A stretch of DNA of 64,000 bases from Bettongia penicillata ogilbyi (taxonomy: Eukaryota; Chordata; Mammalia; Diprotodontia; Potoroidae). Shown here one piece after another: positions 62,480-64,000 of this stretch. Position numbers and translations under genes: made by a program. The first letter of the stretch is position 1, and each line of letters begins with the position of its first letter. The notes beneath the pieces are model-generated. The model had not been told where the DNA came from. It worked only from the letters and a program-made list of their open reading frames with translations, and made no database searches. The DNA is taken from the NCBI GenBank assembly GCA_023548195.1, contig JAJHZJ010000121.1, positions 2,604,220-2,668,219 of the forward strand, written 5' to 3'.

Positions 62480-62927
62480 GTTGTCCAGTGACTCCCAGGT
62501 GTATGTCCATCCCTGGTCTCTCTCTTAAGCTCACTGGCATCATCAGCTGCCTGGGCAGCCTGTAGGTATTTCAGACTTACAAATCCAAAATGAAGTTCAT
62601 CATATTCCCCTTCCTCCCGTTGATCATGTCATCAGACATATAGTCATTTAGGTTCACAACCACATTACTCCCTTCCCTCACACTCAGGAATCCATCCATG
62701 TGGGCCTAATAGCTCTTCCACACACAATAGTCCATCTGCATGCCTTTGTATTGGCTACCCACTGTTCCTCACCGCCCCAGGACCTGGAGTGGGCCACCTT
62801 CTCATACATAACACAGGAATCCCTAATTTCCTTCAAATCTCAGCTCAGGTGCCACCTATAGAAAGAAAGCCTTTCCTGAACTGCTAGTGTACCCCCTCCA
62901 AAAACTACCCTGTGTTCACTTTGTATA
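62480..62927 (+). mobile_element. L2 ORF2 C-terminal/3' part, forward (left of SINE)
   Basis: 'ctgcatgcctttgtattggc', 'ttccttcaaatctcagctca' 'ggtgccacctatagaaag' and 'aagcctttcctgaactgcta' are the forward L2 sequence. It is cut by the SINE at 62928 and continues at 63196-63360. Confidence 0.75.
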
Positions 62928-63187
62928 GGGGCAGCCAGGTTGCGCAGTGGATAGAGCTTCTGGCTTCGAGTCAGGAATACTCATCTTCCTGAGTTCAAAA
63001 CTGGCCTCAGACACTTACTAATAACTGTGTGATCCTGGGTAAGTCGCTTAACTCTGTTTGCCTCAGTTTCCTCATATGTAAAATGAGCTCGAGATGGAAA
63101 TGGTAAACTGCTCCATTATCTTTTCTAAGAAAATCCCAAATGGAGTCATAAAGGGTTGGACAAGACTAAAATGACCGGAAAACCCAG
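62928..63187 (+). mobile_element. tRNA-derived SINE with RTE/BovB-like tail, inserted in L2
   Basis: Head 'ggggcagccaggttgcgcag', 'tcctgagttcaaaactggcc', tail 'aaaatcccaaatggagtcat' 'aaagggttggacaagact'. Perfect 8-bp duplications tttgtata at 62920-62927 and 63188-63195. Same family as 34903-35158. Confidence 0.9.
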
Positions 63188-63195
63188 TTTGTATA

Positions 63196-63360
63196 CATTA
63201 TCTATATATTTATATGTGGTGCATATGGTTTCCTCCCTGAGAACATGGACTCCTTCAGGGCAAGGTCTGTTTCGCTTTTGTCTTTGCGCCCCCAGCATTA
63301 AACGTGCTGTTTGGCACATGTCAAAGTCTCCAGGAATACTTGTTGATGGATTGGTTGGCT
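63196..63360 (+). mobile_element. L2 3' end, forward (right of SINE)
   Basis: 'ctccttcagggcaaggtctg' to 'cttgttgatggattggttg' closes the L2 broken at 62927. Confidence 0.75.
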
Positions 63361-64000
63361 TCATCCTGCGGCATTCTTCACCCTTATCTTCATACTGGTC
63401 ACTTGTCTAGTCTTGTGGCTTCTGCCTTCACAGAATCTCTGGTATCTCTTCTCTCTACTCTCACCATATCCACCCTACTTCGTTGCCATAATTTCTTGTT
63501 TGCCTATTTACTTTTACTTGGTAAAACTCTATTCTCACCCATCCAATCAGCCTTGCTGCCATATTGGTACCACAGACAAGAGTTCTGTACCTGAAATAAG
63601 GAGGAAGACCTGGGTTTAAATGTCACTTCGGACACTACATGACCCTGAGCAAGTTACTTAGCTTTTCTTTTCTCATCTGTAAAATGGGGTGTTGAACTCA
63701 GTGATCTCAAAGTCTCTAGATCTTTGTTCCTGTGACCATATCACTTCCTTGCTCAAGAAGCTTAAGTGATTCCCTGTTGCCTCTAGGAAAAAATACAGAT
63801 AGTATTTAAAATTCCAATCTCCTTTTCTGTACTGATTCTGCTTTGCTCTCCCTCATGAGGTTCTTACCAAATGGGCCTCCTTGGTGCTCTGCACACAGTC
63901 TCCCATCTCTGTGCTGTCCCTCACACCCAGAATGCTTTTCATTTCCACCTCTTAGGATCCCTGACTTACAAGCCCTGCTCAGATGCAGCCCTTCTTGATC
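63361..64000 (+). mobile_element. Second L2 tract, forward, with MIR3-like SINE inside
   Basis: 63730-64000 is forward L2 ('tgaccatatcacttccttgc', 'ttccctgttgcctctaggaa', 'cagatgcagcccttcttgat') running off the window. About 63590-63725 is a MIR3-like SINE ('ggaggaagacctgggtttaa', 'ttctcatctgtaaaatgggg'). 63361-63580 is probably earlier L2, strongly diverged. Confidence 0.65.

Overview
The window is mammalian, and the repeats point to a marsupial. It carries two exons of UBAC2 on the + strand and a complete GPR183 (EBI2) coding exon on the - strand, which is the nested arrangement known from human 13q32. The tRNA-headed SINEs have RTE-type 3' ends, and the L1 copies read like marsupial L1. 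The full-length SINEs recall WSINE1, which was described from Australian marsupials, but I cannot name the species from sequence alone. The DNA is AT-rich, and I saw no CpG island.

Gene layout. Only about 2% of the window is coding. GPR183 lies at 30530-31603 (-), one 357-codon exon preceded by a clear splice acceptor, so its 5' UTR exon lies further right and was not found. UBAC2 exons lie at 49861-49984 and 54137-54184 (+). They are in phase with each other and encode adjacent parts of the membrane domain. The downstream UBAC2 exons (rest of the membrane domain and the UBA domain) and the upstream ones were not recognised here, so the other sequence is best read as UBAC2 intron containing GPR183 in antisense. 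The two genes are not known to share a pathway: GPR183 is an oxysterol chemotactic receptor of lymphocytes and dendritic cells, and UBAC2 is an ER membrane, rhomboid-like ERAD factor.

Repeats by region. 1-10 kb: SINEs, a long reverse L2 fragment and decayed reverse L1. 10-14 kb: a SINE and old reverse L1 broken by a 2.65-kb ORF2-less L1 (HAL1-like) insertion with 9-bp target duplications. 14-26 kb: a short hAT element, a 5'-truncated L1 with a perfect 13-bp duplication, nested L2/CORE-SINE/MIR3 stacks, and two more HAL1-type 3' ends. 26-36 kb: GPR183 and mostly single-copy sequence with long CT and TA microsatellites. 36-49 kb: MIR, L3/CR1-type and L1 relics, a CA/CT microsatellite and an LTR-like block. 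49-59 kb: the UBAC2 exons, MIR copies and an internal L1 RT fragment. 59-64 kb: a largely forward L2 tract interrupted by younger SINEs.

I found no undescribed biological system. The observations most worth checking are the ORF2-less LINE family, the L1 fragment lacking a 3' end but flanked by duplication-like repeats, the possible LTR near 46 kb, and the in-frame upstream ATG of GPR183. Family names rest on recognising sequence by eye; no database search was run. Boundaries of old repeats are approximate.
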